DNA of 64,000 nucleotides from Herbidospora galbida (GTDB lineage Bacteria; Actinomycetota; Actinomycetes; Streptosporangiales; Streptosporangiaceae): contig NZ_SZQA01000022.1 of NCBI RefSeq assembly GCF_005233835.1, positions 62,001 to 126,000 of the forward strand, given 5' to 3'. A program made the position numbers and the translations under genes. The notes under the pieces are model-generated. The model was given only the letters and a program-made list of their open reading frames with translations. It searched no databases and was not told where the DNA came from. Positions 44,050 through 52,382 of this stretch are shown in pieces. Position 1 is the stretch's first letter; every line of letters begins with the position of its first letter.

Positions 44050-44913
44050 TCACTCCTCTTCGAAGACGTCCTCGAAGACCTCGTCCACGACCTCGCCCAG
44101 GATCATGCCGCCGACGACGCCCGCCGCGGCCCCGGCGACCACGCCGCCCATGCCGATGCCGCCCCCGTGATGTCCGCCGTGATGTCCGCCGTGGTGGCCG
44201 TAGGAGCGCTGGGACAGCCAGTCGCCGACGACCGACGTCCAGTCGGTGCTCAGCGCCTCCTGGTGGGTGGTCGGGAAGCGGCCGATCGCGTCGTGGCCGC
44301 CCTCGATCACGATCTCCAGGTGGTGGGGGTCGGAGATGAAGGTCACCTCGATCTCGCCGTACTGGTGGGAGGTGAACTCGATCTCCTGGTAGAACGGCAG
44401 CGTCTGGCGGGAGCCGCCGATGTGCCCGGCCTCCAGGTCGGCCGAGCGGAAGTGGAAGCCCAGCCGCGACAGCGACTCCAGCACGTGCACCTGCGAGGGC
44501 AGCGGTGCGACCTCGACCATGTCGAGGTCGCCCTTGTCGACCGCCTTGGCGATGGCCAGTTCGGTGCGCACGCCGATCGCCATGCCGCGCAGGCCCTCGC
44601 TGATCGGGGTCTCCCACGGCACCGGGAGCTGGAACGGGATCGTCCGCTCCTCGCCGGTCCGGAGGATGAAGGGCCCGGAGACCGGGAAGCCGAAGAACTC
44701 GCGCAGCCCGCTGCTCTCGCCTTCACCGTGCTCGATCTCGACGCGCGCGACGAGGCTGAGGGTGATGTGCTCGATCTCCGCGTCGACCTCGCCGCCCTTG
44801 ATCCGCACCTCGCCGGAAAGGGCGCCGCCGGGCTGGGTGCGCGGGTTGTGCAGAACGGTGTCCACTGAGGGGGCGCCGACGCCGAATGCGCTCAGCATCC
44901 GTTTGAAGACCAC
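44050..44913 (-). CDS. Spo0M-family sporulation-control protein
   Basis: This 287-residue protein has the arrestin-like beta-sandwich of Spo0M (residues about 1-225, beginning MVFKRMLSAFGVGAPSVDTV, typical of the family). In Bacillus Spo0M influences sporulation and cell shape; in actinomycetes the role is not settled. The C-terminal tail is distinctive: a Trp-containing amphipathic segment, a His/Gly repeat (HHGGHHGGHHGGG) and a Gly-rich hydrophobic stretch ending in an acidic cluster. The tail suggests membrane contact or metal binding. It lies just downstream of the voltage-gated channel gene, 45 bp away on the same strand. Confidence 0.9.
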   Translation of the reverse strand: MVFKRMLSAFGVGAPSVDTVLHNPRTQPGGALSGEVRIKGGEVDAEIEHITLSLVARVEIEHGEGESSGLREFFGFPVSGPFILRTGEERTIPFQLPVPWETPISEGLRGMAIGVRTELAIAKAVDKGDLDMVEVAPLPSQVHVLESLSRLGFHFRSADLEAGHIGGSRQTLPFYQEIEFTSHQYGEIEVTFISDPHHLEIVIEGGHDAIGRFPTTHQEALSTDWTSVVGDWLSQRSYGHHGGHHGGHHGGGIGMGGVVAGAAAGVVGGMILGEVVDEVFEDVFEEE

Positions 44914-44958
44914 GTTTTCTCCTGTCGGGTTGGACGTCTCGACCGCACGCCAGAACGC

Positions 44959-45771
44959 TCAGCGCCGGCCCACGGTTCCGCGTTCGAGAAGAAGATCGAG
45001 TTTGGCGTGGAGCGAGGCGACCTCGTCGCGGAGTTCGACCAGCTCGGCCTGGGCCTGCTCCTCCGACGGGGAGGGTTCGGCGTCGTCCATGGCGTTCACC
45101 ACGACCGCGATGAAGAGATTCAGCGCGACGAAAGTCGAGATGAGGATGTAGGAGATGAAGAACAACCACGCCCAGGGCTTGTGCGACATGACCTCCTTGG
45201 CGACCGTGCCCCAGTCGTCGCCGGTCATGATCTGGAACAGCGTGAAGAGGGAGTCGGGGAGCTCGTCGAACCGCTGCGGCGCGACCTCGCCGAACAACTT
45301 GGTCGCTATCACCGCCGCGACGTAGATCATGAGCAGCAGCAGTCCGATGATCGAGGCCATCCCCGGCACGGCCGTGAGCAGCGCGCCGACGACCCGCCGC
45401 ATGCTCGGCACGGCCGACACCAGACGAAGCGCGCGCAGGATGCGCAGCGCCCGCAGCACCGATGTCGGCCCGGACGCCGGGACGAGCGCGACCACCACGA
45501 TGACCAGGTCGAACCAGTTCCACGGGTCGGTGAAGAAGTCGCGGCGGTAGGCGTAGAGCCGGGCCAGGATCTCGATTGCGAAGATCGTCAGTGCGATGTG
45601 GTCGATGGCGACGAGCAACCCGCCGACCTGGGCCATGAGGGTGGCGCTGGTCTCGCAGCCGATGGTGATCGCGTTGACGACGATGATGATGACGACGGCA
45701 CGCTGAACGGAAGGACGTTCGAGAAACCGGCGAACACGTTCATGTCGGGCTAATTCCACGCGGAAGATCAT
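44959..45771 (-). CDS. Bacterial voltage-gated cation channel (BacNav/Cav type)
   Basis: This 270-residue one-domain channel has six segments and would form tetramers. S4 has four arginines every third residue (Arg107, 110, 113, 116). The pore loop reads FTLFQIMTGDDWGTV, so the selectivity filter is T183-G-D-D-W187 where sodium-selective NaChBac has TLESW. S6 (about 204-228) ends NLFIAVVVNAM. The C terminus (about 236-264) is a heptad coiled coil that holds bacterial channels together. Two acidic residues in the filter suggest calcium permeability. A 17-bp palindrome abuts its start codon. Confidence 0.9.
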   Translation of the reverse strand: MIFRVELARHERVRRFLERPSVQRAVVIIIVVNAITIGCETSATLMAQVGGLLVAIDHIALTIFAIEILARLYAYRRDFFTDPWNWFDLVIVVVALVPASGPTSVLRALRILRALRLVSAVPSMRRVVGALLTAVPGMASIIGLLLLMIYVAAVIATKLFGEVAPQRFDELPDSLFTLFQIMTGDDWGTVAKEVMSHKPWAWLFFISYILISTFVALNLFIAVVVNAMDDAEPSPSEEQAQAELVELRDEVASLHAKLDLLLERGTVGRR

Positions 45772-45788
45772 CCCACTGGTCCTGTGGG
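45772..45788. promoter_or_regulatory. 17-bp palindrome between channel and exporter genes
   Basis: CCCAC-T-GG-T-CC-T-GTGGG is symmetric in 7 of 8 base pairs. It fills most of the 29-bp gap between the divergent start codons of the channel and the LysE exporter. A regulator bound here could control both. Confidence 0.55.
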
Positions 45789-45800
45789 ACGTTTGTCATC

Positions 45801-46448
45801 ATGGTGGTCATGGACGCCCACCTCCTCGCGGCCTTCGCGGTAGCGACGTTCCTCCTCAACGTCGCCCCCGGGCCCGACCTGCTCTTCATCATCACCAACG
45901 GCGTCGCCGGCGGGCGCCGGGCCGGCTTCCTGGCCGCCCTCGGAGTCTCCACCGGACTCGTGGTGCACTCCGTCGCCGCCGCGTTCGGCCTGGGGTTCCT
46001 GATCGCCAGGGCGCCCGAGGCGCTGACGGTGGTCAGGATCGCGGGGGCGGTCGTGCTGCTCTATCTGGCGTACACGACCTGGAAGGGCAGTCGCGTGGCC
46101 CTCGACGTCGCCGAGGTTCCACAGCGGTCGCTCCGGCGCGTCTACTTCATGGCCGCGCTCACCAACCTGGCCAACCCGAAGGTCATCCTGTTCTACCTGG
46201 CGTTCGTGCCCCAGTTCATCACCAAGGGCGACCAGGCCTGGCCGGTGACGGCCCAGATGCTCGTCCTCGGGCTGATGTTCATCGTCACCGGGCTCATGGT
46301 CGACGGCCCGGCCGGCCTGCTGTCGGGCCACCTCTCGGAGCGCATCGCCCGCCGCCCCGGCTTCCGCACGTGGATGGAGCGCGTCTCGGCCGGCGTCTTC
46401 GCCGTCCTGGCCGCGCGGCTGGTCCAGGAGACGACGACGACCCGGTAG
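45801..46448 (+). CDS. LysE/RhtB-family amino-acid exporter
   Basis: This is a 215-residue membrane exporter with six predicted helices. The family signature is present at the N terminus (LLNVAPGPDLLFIITNGVAGG) and in the middle (ALTNLANPKVILFYLAFVPQF). It would export an amino acid or a related small solute by proton exchange. The start could be ATG 45801 or ATG 45810. It is divergent from the channel gene across a palindromic gap. Confidence 0.92.
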   Translation: MVVMDAHLLAAFAVATFLLNVAPGPDLLFIITNGVAGGRRAGFLAALGVSTGLVVHSVAAAFGLGFLIARAPEALTVVRIAGAVVLLYLAYTTWKGSRVALDVAEVPQRSLRRVYFMAALTNLANPKVILFYLAFVPQFITKGDQAWPVTAQMLVLGLMFIVTGLMVDGPAGLLSGHLSERIARRPGFRTWMERVSAGVFAVLAARLVQETTTTR

Positions 46449-46452
46449 CGAC

Positions 46453-47169
46453 CTAGAGCGCGGAGCCGCCGCCGTCGACGGGAACCACGGCCCCGGTCAT
46501 GTACGACGCCTTGTCGGACGCCAGGAACGCCACGACGTCGGCGATCTCCTTGGGGTCGGCGGCCCGGTGCAGCATCGTGCTCTCGTCGAACTCCTTGGCC
46601 CGCTCGCCCATGCTCTGGTACATTGAGGTCACCACCGGTCCGGGCGCGACGGCGTTGACCCGCACCCCCCGTTCGGCGAACTCGGCCGCCCACGTCCGGG
46701 TGAGTTCGTTGAGGGCGGCCTTGGTGGCGCCGTAGACCGACAGGAACGGCACGGCCACCACCGAGGCGATGGTTGAGATGTTCACGATCGCGCCGCGCCC
46801 GCGTTCCATCATCCCCGGCACGAGCGCCTGGGTGAGGAAGTAGGGCGCCCTGAGGTTGAGCGCGAGGGTCTTCTCGAAGACCTCGGGATCCTGGCCGACG
46901 GTCGCGGAGACCGGCGCCATCCCGGCGTTGTTGACGAGCACGTCGACGTCGCCCGCCTCGGCGGCCAGGTCGTGGAGCGCGTCGAGGTCGGTCAGGTCGG
47001 CGGGCACGAACCGGGCGGAGCCCCCCTCGCGCACGATGTCGTCGACGACCATGGCGCCCTTGGCGGCGTCGCGGCCGGAGACGATGACGTCGTCGCCCTG
47101 GGCGCCGAACACGCGGGCGCTCTCGGCGCCGATCCCATCAGTGGACCCGGTGATGAGCACAGATCTCAT
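46453..47169 (-). CDS. SDR-family oxidoreductase
   Basis: This is a classical short-chain dehydrogenase of about 238 residues: cofactor loop GSTDGIGAE, NNAG, catalytic Ser in VNISTIAS, YGATK, and the C-terminal GAVVPVDGG. Three in-frame ATGs (47187, 47178, 47169) precede the first strand; 47169 is used because the fold begins right there, but no strong ribosome-binding site decides it. It is convergent with the LysE gene (4-bp gap). The substrate is unknown. Confidence 0.9.
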   Translation of the reverse strand: MRSVLITGSTDGIGAESARVFGAQGDDVIVSGRDAAKGAMVVDDIVREGGSARFVPADLTDLDALHDLAAEAGDVDVLVNNAGMAPVSATVGQDPEVFEKTLALNLRAPYFLTQALVPGMMERGRGAIVNISTIASVVAVPFLSVYGATKAALNELTRTWAAEFAERGVRVNAVAPGPVVTSMYQSMGERAKEFDESTMLHRAADPKEIADVVAFLASDKASYMTGAVVPVDGGGSAL

Positions 47170-47255
47170 AACAGACATAACCGGCAAATCGGTCAGCTCA
47201 GTTCCGTTCGGATAACTGTTGGCACCCGATCTCCCGTCTCAATACCCTCGACCCC

Positions 47256-48866
47256 ATGGCCCACGTCGAGATCGCCCATATCACCCATGTCCTCCCAGAC
47301 GGGCGGCCATTGCTGAACGACGTGTCCTTCCGCATCGGCGAAGGCGTCAAGGCCGCCCTCGTGGGCCCCAACGGCGCGGGCAAGACGACGCTCATGCGGC
47401 TGATCGCGGGCGATCTCCAGGCGGTCGAGGGCACGGTCGCCAGTTCCGGCGGCCTCGGCGTGATGCGCCAGTTCATCGGCAGCATCCGCGACGGCCGGAC
47501 CGTCCACGACCTGCTCCTGTCGGTCGCCCCGACGCGGGTCAGAGACGCCGCCGAGCACCTCGCCAAGATCGAGCTCCTCATGATGGAGCGCGACGACGAG
47601 AAGACCCAGATGCGCTACGCGCAGGCGATCACCGACTACACCGACGCGGGCGGCTACGACATCGAGGTCCTCTGGGACACCTGCACGATGGCGGCTTTGG
47701 GCATCCCGTACGACAACTGCAAGTACCGCGAGGTCAACACCCTCAGCGGCGGGGAGCAGAAACGGCTGGTGCTGGAGGCCCTGCTCCGGGGCCCCGACCA
47801 GGTCCTCCTCCTCGACGAGCCCGACAACTACCTCGACGTGCCGGGCAAGCAGTGGCTGGAGCAGGTCCTGCGGGAGACCCAGAAGACCGTCCTGCTGGTC
47901 TCGCACGACCGCCAGCTCCTCGCCAACGCCGCCGACCGCATCGTCACGGTCGAGTCGGGCAACATCTGGGTCCACGGCGGCGGCTTCACCACGTACGCCC
48001 AGGCCCGCAGAGAGCGCAACGAGCGCCTCGACGAGCTGCGCCGACGGTGGGACGAAGAACACGCCAAGCTGAAGCGCCTGGTCAACATGCTGAAGCAGAA
48101 GGCCACCTACAACGACGGCATGTCGGCCGCCTACCACGCGGCCCAGACCCGGCTCCGCAAGTTCGAGGAGGCGGGCCCGCCCGAGATGGCGGCCAAAGAC
48201 CAGAACATCAACATGCGCCTGCGCGGCGGCCGCACCGGCAAGCGGGCGGTCATCTGCGAAGGCCTGGAGCTCACCGGCCTGATGAAGCCGTTCGACCTGG
48301 AGATCTGGTACGGCGAACGCGTGGCCGTGCTGGGCTCCAACGGCTCCGGGAAGTCCCACTTCCTCCGGCTCCTCAGCGGCGACGACGTGAACCACACCGG
48401 CGTCGCCCGGCTCGGCGCGCGGGTCATCCCCGGGCACTTCGCCCAGACCCACTCCCACCCCGAGCTGATGAAGCGCACCCCGTGCGAGATCGTGATGACC
48501 GAGCACGCCCGGCTCAAGAACGAGGCCATGAAGATCCTGGCCCGCTACGAGCTGGCCGGGACCATCGCCGAGCAGCGCTTCGAGACCCTGTCGGGCGGCC
48601 AGCAGGCCCGGCTCCAGATCCTCCTGCTGGAGCTGTCGGGCGCGACGCTGCTGCTCCTCGACGAGCCGACCGACAACCTCGACCTGGCCAGCGCCGAGGC
48701 GCTCCAGGAGGGCCTCGACGCCTTCGAGGGGACCGTCATGGCGGTCACCCACGACCGCTGGTTCGCCGCCGACTTCGATCGCTACCTGGTCTTCGGCGCC
48801 GATGGGAAGGTCTACGAATCGTCAGAGCCGGTCTGGGACGAGGGGCGGGTCGTCCGCGCGCGTTAA
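47256..48866 (+). CDS. ABC-F family ATPase
   Basis: This 536-residue cytoplasmic protein has two ABC ATPase domains and no membrane segment. First domain: Walker A GPNGAGKTT, signature LSGGEQKRLVLEAL, Walker B LLLDEPDNYLD. Second: GSNGSGKSH, LSGGQQARLQILL, LLLDEPTDNLD. A charged linker of about 90 residues (about 245-330) lies between. ABC-F proteins act on the ribosome, as translation factors or antibiotic-protection proteins; which applies here is not clear. TACCCT (47243-47248) ends 7 nt before the ATG, so the message is probably leaderless. Confidence 0.93.
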   Translation: MAHVEIAHITHVLPDGRPLLNDVSFRIGEGVKAALVGPNGAGKTTLMRLIAGDLQAVEGTVASSGGLGVMRQFIGSIRDGRTVHDLLLSVAPTRVRDAAEHLAKIELLMMERDDEKTQMRYAQAITDYTDAGGYDIEVLWDTCTMAALGIPYDNCKYREVNTLSGGEQKRLVLEALLRGPDQVLLLDEPDNYLDVPGKQWLEQVLRETQKTVLLVSHDRQLLANAADRIVTVESGNIWVHGGGFTTYAQARRERNERLDELRRRWDEEHAKLKRLVNMLKQKATYNDGMSAAYHAAQTRLRKFEEAGPPEMAAKDQNINMRLRGGRTGKRAVICEGLELTGLMKPFDLEIWYGERVAVLGSNGSGKSHFLRLLSGDDVNHTGVARLGARVIPGHFAQTHSHPELMKRTPCEIVMTEHARLKNEAMKILARYELAGTIAEQRFETLSGGQQARLQILLLELSGATLLLLDEPTDNLDLASAEALQEGLDAFEGTVMAVTHDRWFAADFDRYLVFGADGKVYESSEPVWDEGRVVRAR

Positions 48867-48929
48867 AGATTGGGTCCGCTGTTGGCGGGTCGAGGTGAAC
48901 GGGCCGCGCGCACGCGTTATCACGGCCTG

Positions 48930-49733
48930 GTGACGCACCGTATGACAGCCCTGGCCCTGTCGCTCCTCTCCGTGACTCTCCTGGTTTCCGGGTGCTCGGG
49001 TGGCGAAGAGGCCAAGAAGACCGAACTCGCCCCGCTCGCGCTGAAGGAGCAGACCTCCTCCGTCGTGCAGGCCAGTGGCGGTTACCTGGTGAACTGGGCG
49101 GCCGTGCTCAACAACGGCAACAAGTGGCACTTCGGCGAGAACGCGGTCGCCACGATCACCGGAAAGGACGCCGCCGGCAAGGAGGTCGTCCGGATGGAGC
49201 AGCCGCTCGACGCGGTCGCCCCGGGCGGCTCGATGGCGTTCACGGGGGAGGCGCTGGCGGTCGAGAAGCCGGTCAGCGTCAAGATCGACTACAAGCCGGC
49301 CTCGTGGCACCAGGCGGCGCGGGTGCCGTCGGCGTACAAGACGTTCCCGGTGAGCCGGGTGTCGACCGAGAAGCTGGGCGCCTCGTCCTACCTGATCACC
49401 GGCTACGTCGAGTCGCCCTTCACGCGTCCGGCCGGGAGCCTGGTGGTGACCGGGCTGCTGCGCGACGCCGCGGGCAAGCTGATCGGCGGGGGCACCGCCT
49501 TCGTCGACGACGTCCGGCCGGGGGCGAGCCGGCGGTTCATCATCACGGTCGAGAGCGTCAGCGCCGGGGTCGCCGCCGCCACCGCCGTGACGGCGCGCAC
49601 CTGGGGCGCCACCGCCAAGCCCTATGAGGACCTGGCCGCGGGCGGGGCCGCGCCGATCTTCACACAGGCCCCGAAGACCGCGCCGTTCGCCAAAGACCGG
49701 GGCTACACCGTCATCACCGAACAGAAGCCGTGA
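48930..49733 (+). CDS. Predicted lipoprotein, unknown function
   Basis: This 267-residue lipoprotein has a lipobox LLVSGC with Cys22 if the GTG at 48930 is the start (ATG 48942 is an alternative within the signal). The mature part has two beta-sandwich-like segments of the type seen in FxLYD or DUF-type exported proteins: NNGNKWHFGENAVATITGKD and LITGYVESPFTRPAGSLVV. Each has a pattern of a strand, a charged turn and an AGK turn. No catalytic motif is seen. It follows the ABC-F gene by 63 bp. Confidence 0.78.
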   Translation: MTHRMTALALSLLSVTLLVSGCSGGEEAKKTELAPLALKEQTSSVVQASGGYLVNWAAVLNNGNKWHFGENAVATITGKDAAGKEVVRMEQPLDAVAPGGSMAFTGEALAVEKPVSVKIDYKPASWHQAARVPSAYKTFPVSRVSTEKLGASSYLITGYVESPFTRPAGSLVVTGLLRDAAGKLIGGGTAFVDDVRPGASRRFIITVESVSAGVAAATAVTARTWGATAKPYEDLAAGGAAPIFTQAPKTAPFAKDRGYTVITEQKP

Positions 49734-49756
49734 ACCCGTGAGGTTACGGTAATGGC

Positions 49757-50839
49757 ATGACCACCCCCCGTATCGTCCTGTTCGGCGCCACCGGCTACAC
49801 CGGGCGGCTCACGGCCAAGGCGCTGGTCGCGCTGGGCGCCGAGCCGCTGCTGGCCGGGCGGGACCCCGCCCGGCTGGCCGATCTGGCCTCCTCGCTGCCG
49901 GGCACGTTGCCCACGGCGGTGGCCGACGCGACCCGGCCGCGCTCGGTGGCCCGCCTGCTCCGGCCCGGCGACGTGCTGGTCTCCACCGTGGGACCGTTCC
50001 TGCGCTGGGGCGACGCGGCGGTCATGGCGGCCATCGAGGCGGGCGCGGTCTACCTCGACTCGACCGGTGAACCCCCCTTCGTCAAGCGCGTCTTCCAGCG
50101 CCACGGCCCCGAGGCGGCCGCGGCGGGCGCGACCCTGATCCCCGCCTTCGGGTACGACTACGTCCCCGGCAACCTCGCCGCCGCCCTCGCCCTCCGCAAG
50201 GCCGGCAACGACGCGATCAGGGTCGACGTGGGGTACTTCCTGCGCGGCAACGTGGCCAAGAGGGCCAGCGCCGGAACCCGCGCCTCCGCGCTGAGCATGA
50301 TCCTCGAACCCATGTACGGCTTCCGCGACGGCCGCATCGTCCGGGAGACCGGCCGCACCCGGGCCTTCGCCTTCGGCGCCCGCCGCCGCCACGGCATCGC
50401 CATGGGGGCCAGCGAGCACTTCGCCCTGCCGCGCACCCATCCCCGGCTGCGCGAGGTCAACGTCTACCTGGGCTGGCTCGGCGGCCTGACCCGCGCGGCG
50501 GGCGTCTTCGCCAGGGCCACCCCGGTGCTGCGGGCGCTGCCCGGCTCGAAGAGGCTCCTGGCGGCCATGGCCGAGAGGGCGGCCCGGTCGGCGAACCTGG
50601 AGGCCCCGCCGATCGCCTCCCAGACCATCGCCGAGGCCTACGCCGACGACGGCACCCTGCTCGCCACCGTCCGCCTCAACGGGGGCGACCCCTACGACCT
50701 CACCGCCAGGATGCTCGCCTGGGGCGCGACGAGCGCCCTGGTCGGCGGGGTGGGCGGCATCGGCGCGCTCGGCCCGGCCGAGGCGTTCGGCCTCGACGCC
50801 CTGGCCGACGGATGCGCGTCCGCCGGGCTGACCCCGTGA
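49757..50839 (+). CDS. Saccharopine dehydrogenase-like/trans-acting enoyl reductase-type protein
   Basis: This 360-residue NAD(P)-binding protein has the Rossmann start IVLFGATGYTGRLTAKALVA, the strand VLVSTVGPFLRWG, and YLDSTGEPPFVKRVF and PAFGYDYVPGNLAA, all typical of the saccharopine-dehydrogenase-like reductases that include mycobacterial trans-acting enoyl reductase. The natural substrate is unknown. TACGGT (49745-49750) ends 6 nt before the ATG, a leaderless arrangement identical to that of the serine hydrolase gene at 31554. Confidence 0.88.
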   Translation: MTTPRIVLFGATGYTGRLTAKALVALGAEPLLAGRDPARLADLASSLPGTLPTAVADATRPRSVARLLRPGDVLVSTVGPFLRWGDAAVMAAIEAGAVYLDSTGEPPFVKRVFQRHGPEAAAAGATLIPAFGYDYVPGNLAAALALRKAGNDAIRVDVGYFLRGNVAKRASAGTRASALSMILEPMYGFRDGRIVRETGRTRAFAFGARRRHGIAMGASEHFALPRTHPRLREVNVYLGWLGGLTRAAGVFARATPVLRALPGSKRLLAAMAERAARSANLEAPPIASQTIAEAYADDGTLLATVRLNGGDPYDLTARMLAWGATSALVGGVGGIGALGPAEAFGLDALADGCASAGLTP

Positions 50840-50932
50840 ATCACCAAGAAACCGCGCGTCGCGGAGGTATCACTCAGCGTTCGTGATATCCCCCGAATAA
50901 GGCTCGATCTTTTCTTCCGGGGGGCGATTTCC

Positions 50933-51310
50933 ATGAAGAACCTCAAAGTACGGCCTATGCCTCGATTCGGGCGCGGCACCGCCTCCACGAAAGACCTCAT
51001 GACCTCCTGGGCCCTCGTCGAGGCGGCGGTGGCGCGGCGCGACGCCCCGTACACCTCGGTCGTCTGGACCGCCCGGCTCGGCTACCTCTCGCTCCCGCTG
51101 CTCTTCCTGGGCGGCGTGGGCGTCTTCCTCGCACTGGGCGCGCTGGTCATGGGCGTACGGGCGCTGCGGGAGATCGCCGACGACCACCCCCGGTCGATCA
51201 ACCGGGGCGTCGTCGAGACCGCCATGGTCTGTGCCGGGGTGACCCTCGCGCTGGGCGCCTCGGCCGCCGCCGCGGCGGGGCTCGCGATCGTGGCCGGCGG
51301 GCTGGCGTGA
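50933..51310 (+). CDS. Small two-helix membrane protein, unknown
   Basis: This 125-residue protein has a cationic N terminus (about 45 residues), then two hydrophobic segments (LSLPLLFLGGVGVFLALGAL and VCAGVTLALGASAAAAAGLA) joined by a charged loop with the sequence REIADDHPRSINRG. This layout resembles DUF4190-type proteins. A G-rich ribosome-binding site (CGGGGGGCG) lies 7 nt before the ATG. Its TGA overlaps the GTG of the following phosphodiesterase gene, suggesting coupled translation. Confidence 0.75.
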   Translation: MKNLKVRPMPRFGRGTASTKDLMTSWALVEAAVARRDAPYTSVVWTARLGYLSLPLLFLGGVGVFLALGALVMGVRALREIADDHPRSINRGVVETAMVCAGVTLALGASAAAAAGLAIVAGGLA

Positions 51311-52254
51311 GACCTCACCGGGCGAGACACGGCCGTCCTTCGGCCGTCCGTGTCTCGCTGGCCCTCGCCACGGTCGTGGCGCTCAGCTGCGCCCCGGTCG
51401 CCCACGTCGAACCACCGCCGCCGAAGCCGGTGCCGAAGGTCCTGGTGATCGGCGTCGACGGGGTGCGCACCGACCGCGTCCTCACCACTAGGGCGACCTA
51501 TCTGCGCGCCCTGATGAGCGAGGGCCTCTACGCCACCGGGCACCTCGATCTGGCTCCCGGCGTGAAATCACTGAGCGGTCCGGCGTGGTCGACCATTCTC
51601 ACCGGCGTCAATCCGGAAAAGCATGGCGTACACGACAACACCTTTAATGGACGCCAATACACGAGATATCCTGATTTCCTGACCCGGCTGGAAAGACTGC
51701 GTCCCGATCTCGACACCCTGGCCGTCACCCTGTGGCGGACCTTCTTCGAGACCGGCCTGCTCCACCAGGTCGACTGGCACGCCACCCTGCGCCCCGGCGT
51801 CGACTACGCCGAGCACCTCAAGGACGAGATGATCATCCGCCGGATGACCGACCTGATCGCCCGCCACCAGGTCGACGTGGTCTTCCTGCACCTGGTCAAC
51901 CCCGACAAGGTGGCCCACAAACACGGCCCTCTCGGCTCCGAGTACGTCACCGCGCTCGACACCCTGGACCTCGGCATCGGCCGCCTCGTCGACGCCGTCA
52001 GACGACGGCCCACGTACCCGAACGAGAAGTGGTCGGTCATCGTGGTGACCGACCACGGGCACCGCGACGAGGGCGGTCACGGCGGCCTCTCGCCGGAGGA
52101 GCTCCAGATCTTCCTGCTCGCCGCGGGCCCCGGAATCCGGCACGAACGCCGCCACGAGGCGAAACTCGTCGACGTCGCGCCGACCGTTTTCGCCCAGTTG
52201 GGGATGCGAATTCCGGCCGACTTCGAAGGCGTTCCGCTCGGTGGAGAAAAGTGA
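51307..52254 (+). CDS. Secreted alkaline phosphatase-superfamily phosphodiesterase
   Basis: This 315-residue exported protein belongs to the nucleotide pyrophosphatase/phosphodiesterase branch. Metal and nucleophile motifs are visible: VLVIGVDGVRTDRV, LSGPAWSTILTGVNPEKHGV (nucleophile Ser/Thr), HLVNPDKVAHKHG and VIVVTDHGHRDEGGHGG. An N-terminal signal or lipid anchor (SLALATVVALSCAP) precedes a Pro-rich spacer. The GTG start overlaps the previous TGA. A 37-nt hairpin sits inside codons 6-18, and a similar hairpin ends the gene. Codons from about 51560 to 51690 are less GC-rich than the rest. Confidence 0.87.
   Translation: MRPHRARHGRPSAVRVSLALATVVALSCAPVAHVEPPPPKPVPKVLVIGVDGVRTDRVLTTRATYLRALMSEGLYATGHLDLAPGVKSLSGPAWSTILTGVNPEKHGVHDNTFNGRQYTRYPDFLTRLERLRPDLDTLAVTLWRTFFETGLLHQVDWHATLRPGVDYAEHLKDEMIIRRMTDLIARHQVDVVFLHLVNPDKVAHKHGPLGSEYVTALDTLDLGIGRLVDAVRRRPTYPNEKWSVIVVTDHGHRDEGGHGGLSPEELQIFLLAAGPGIRHERRHEAKLVDVAPTVFAQLGMRIPADFEGVPLGGEK
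51322..51358 (+). repeat. Intragenic 37-nt hairpin, copy 1
   Basis: GCGAGACACGG pairs perfectly with CCGTGTCTCGC across a 15-nt centre rich in CCG and CGG. It lies in the signal-sequence region of the phosphodiesterase gene, 12 nt after the stop of the preceding gene. It resembles the element at 52251-52287 in length, arms and centre. Confidence 0.7.
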
Positions 52255-52287
52255 GCCGCGGGCGGCCGAAGGCCGACCGTGGCTCGC
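52251..52287 (+). terminator. 37-nt hairpin after phosphodiesterase gene, copy 2
   Basis: GAGCC, CGG and GGCC pair with GGCC, CCG and GGCTC in one long interrupted stem with loop GAA. It begins within the stop codon region and is probably the terminator of the operon. Confidence 0.75.
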
Positions 52288-52382
52288 GCTCATGAATCTG
52301 CCCCAAATAACCGGGAAAATAGCGGCGGAGAATGCGGCAGAAATCCTGAACTCCAAGTTACGGATCCATTACCTTCTGTGAC

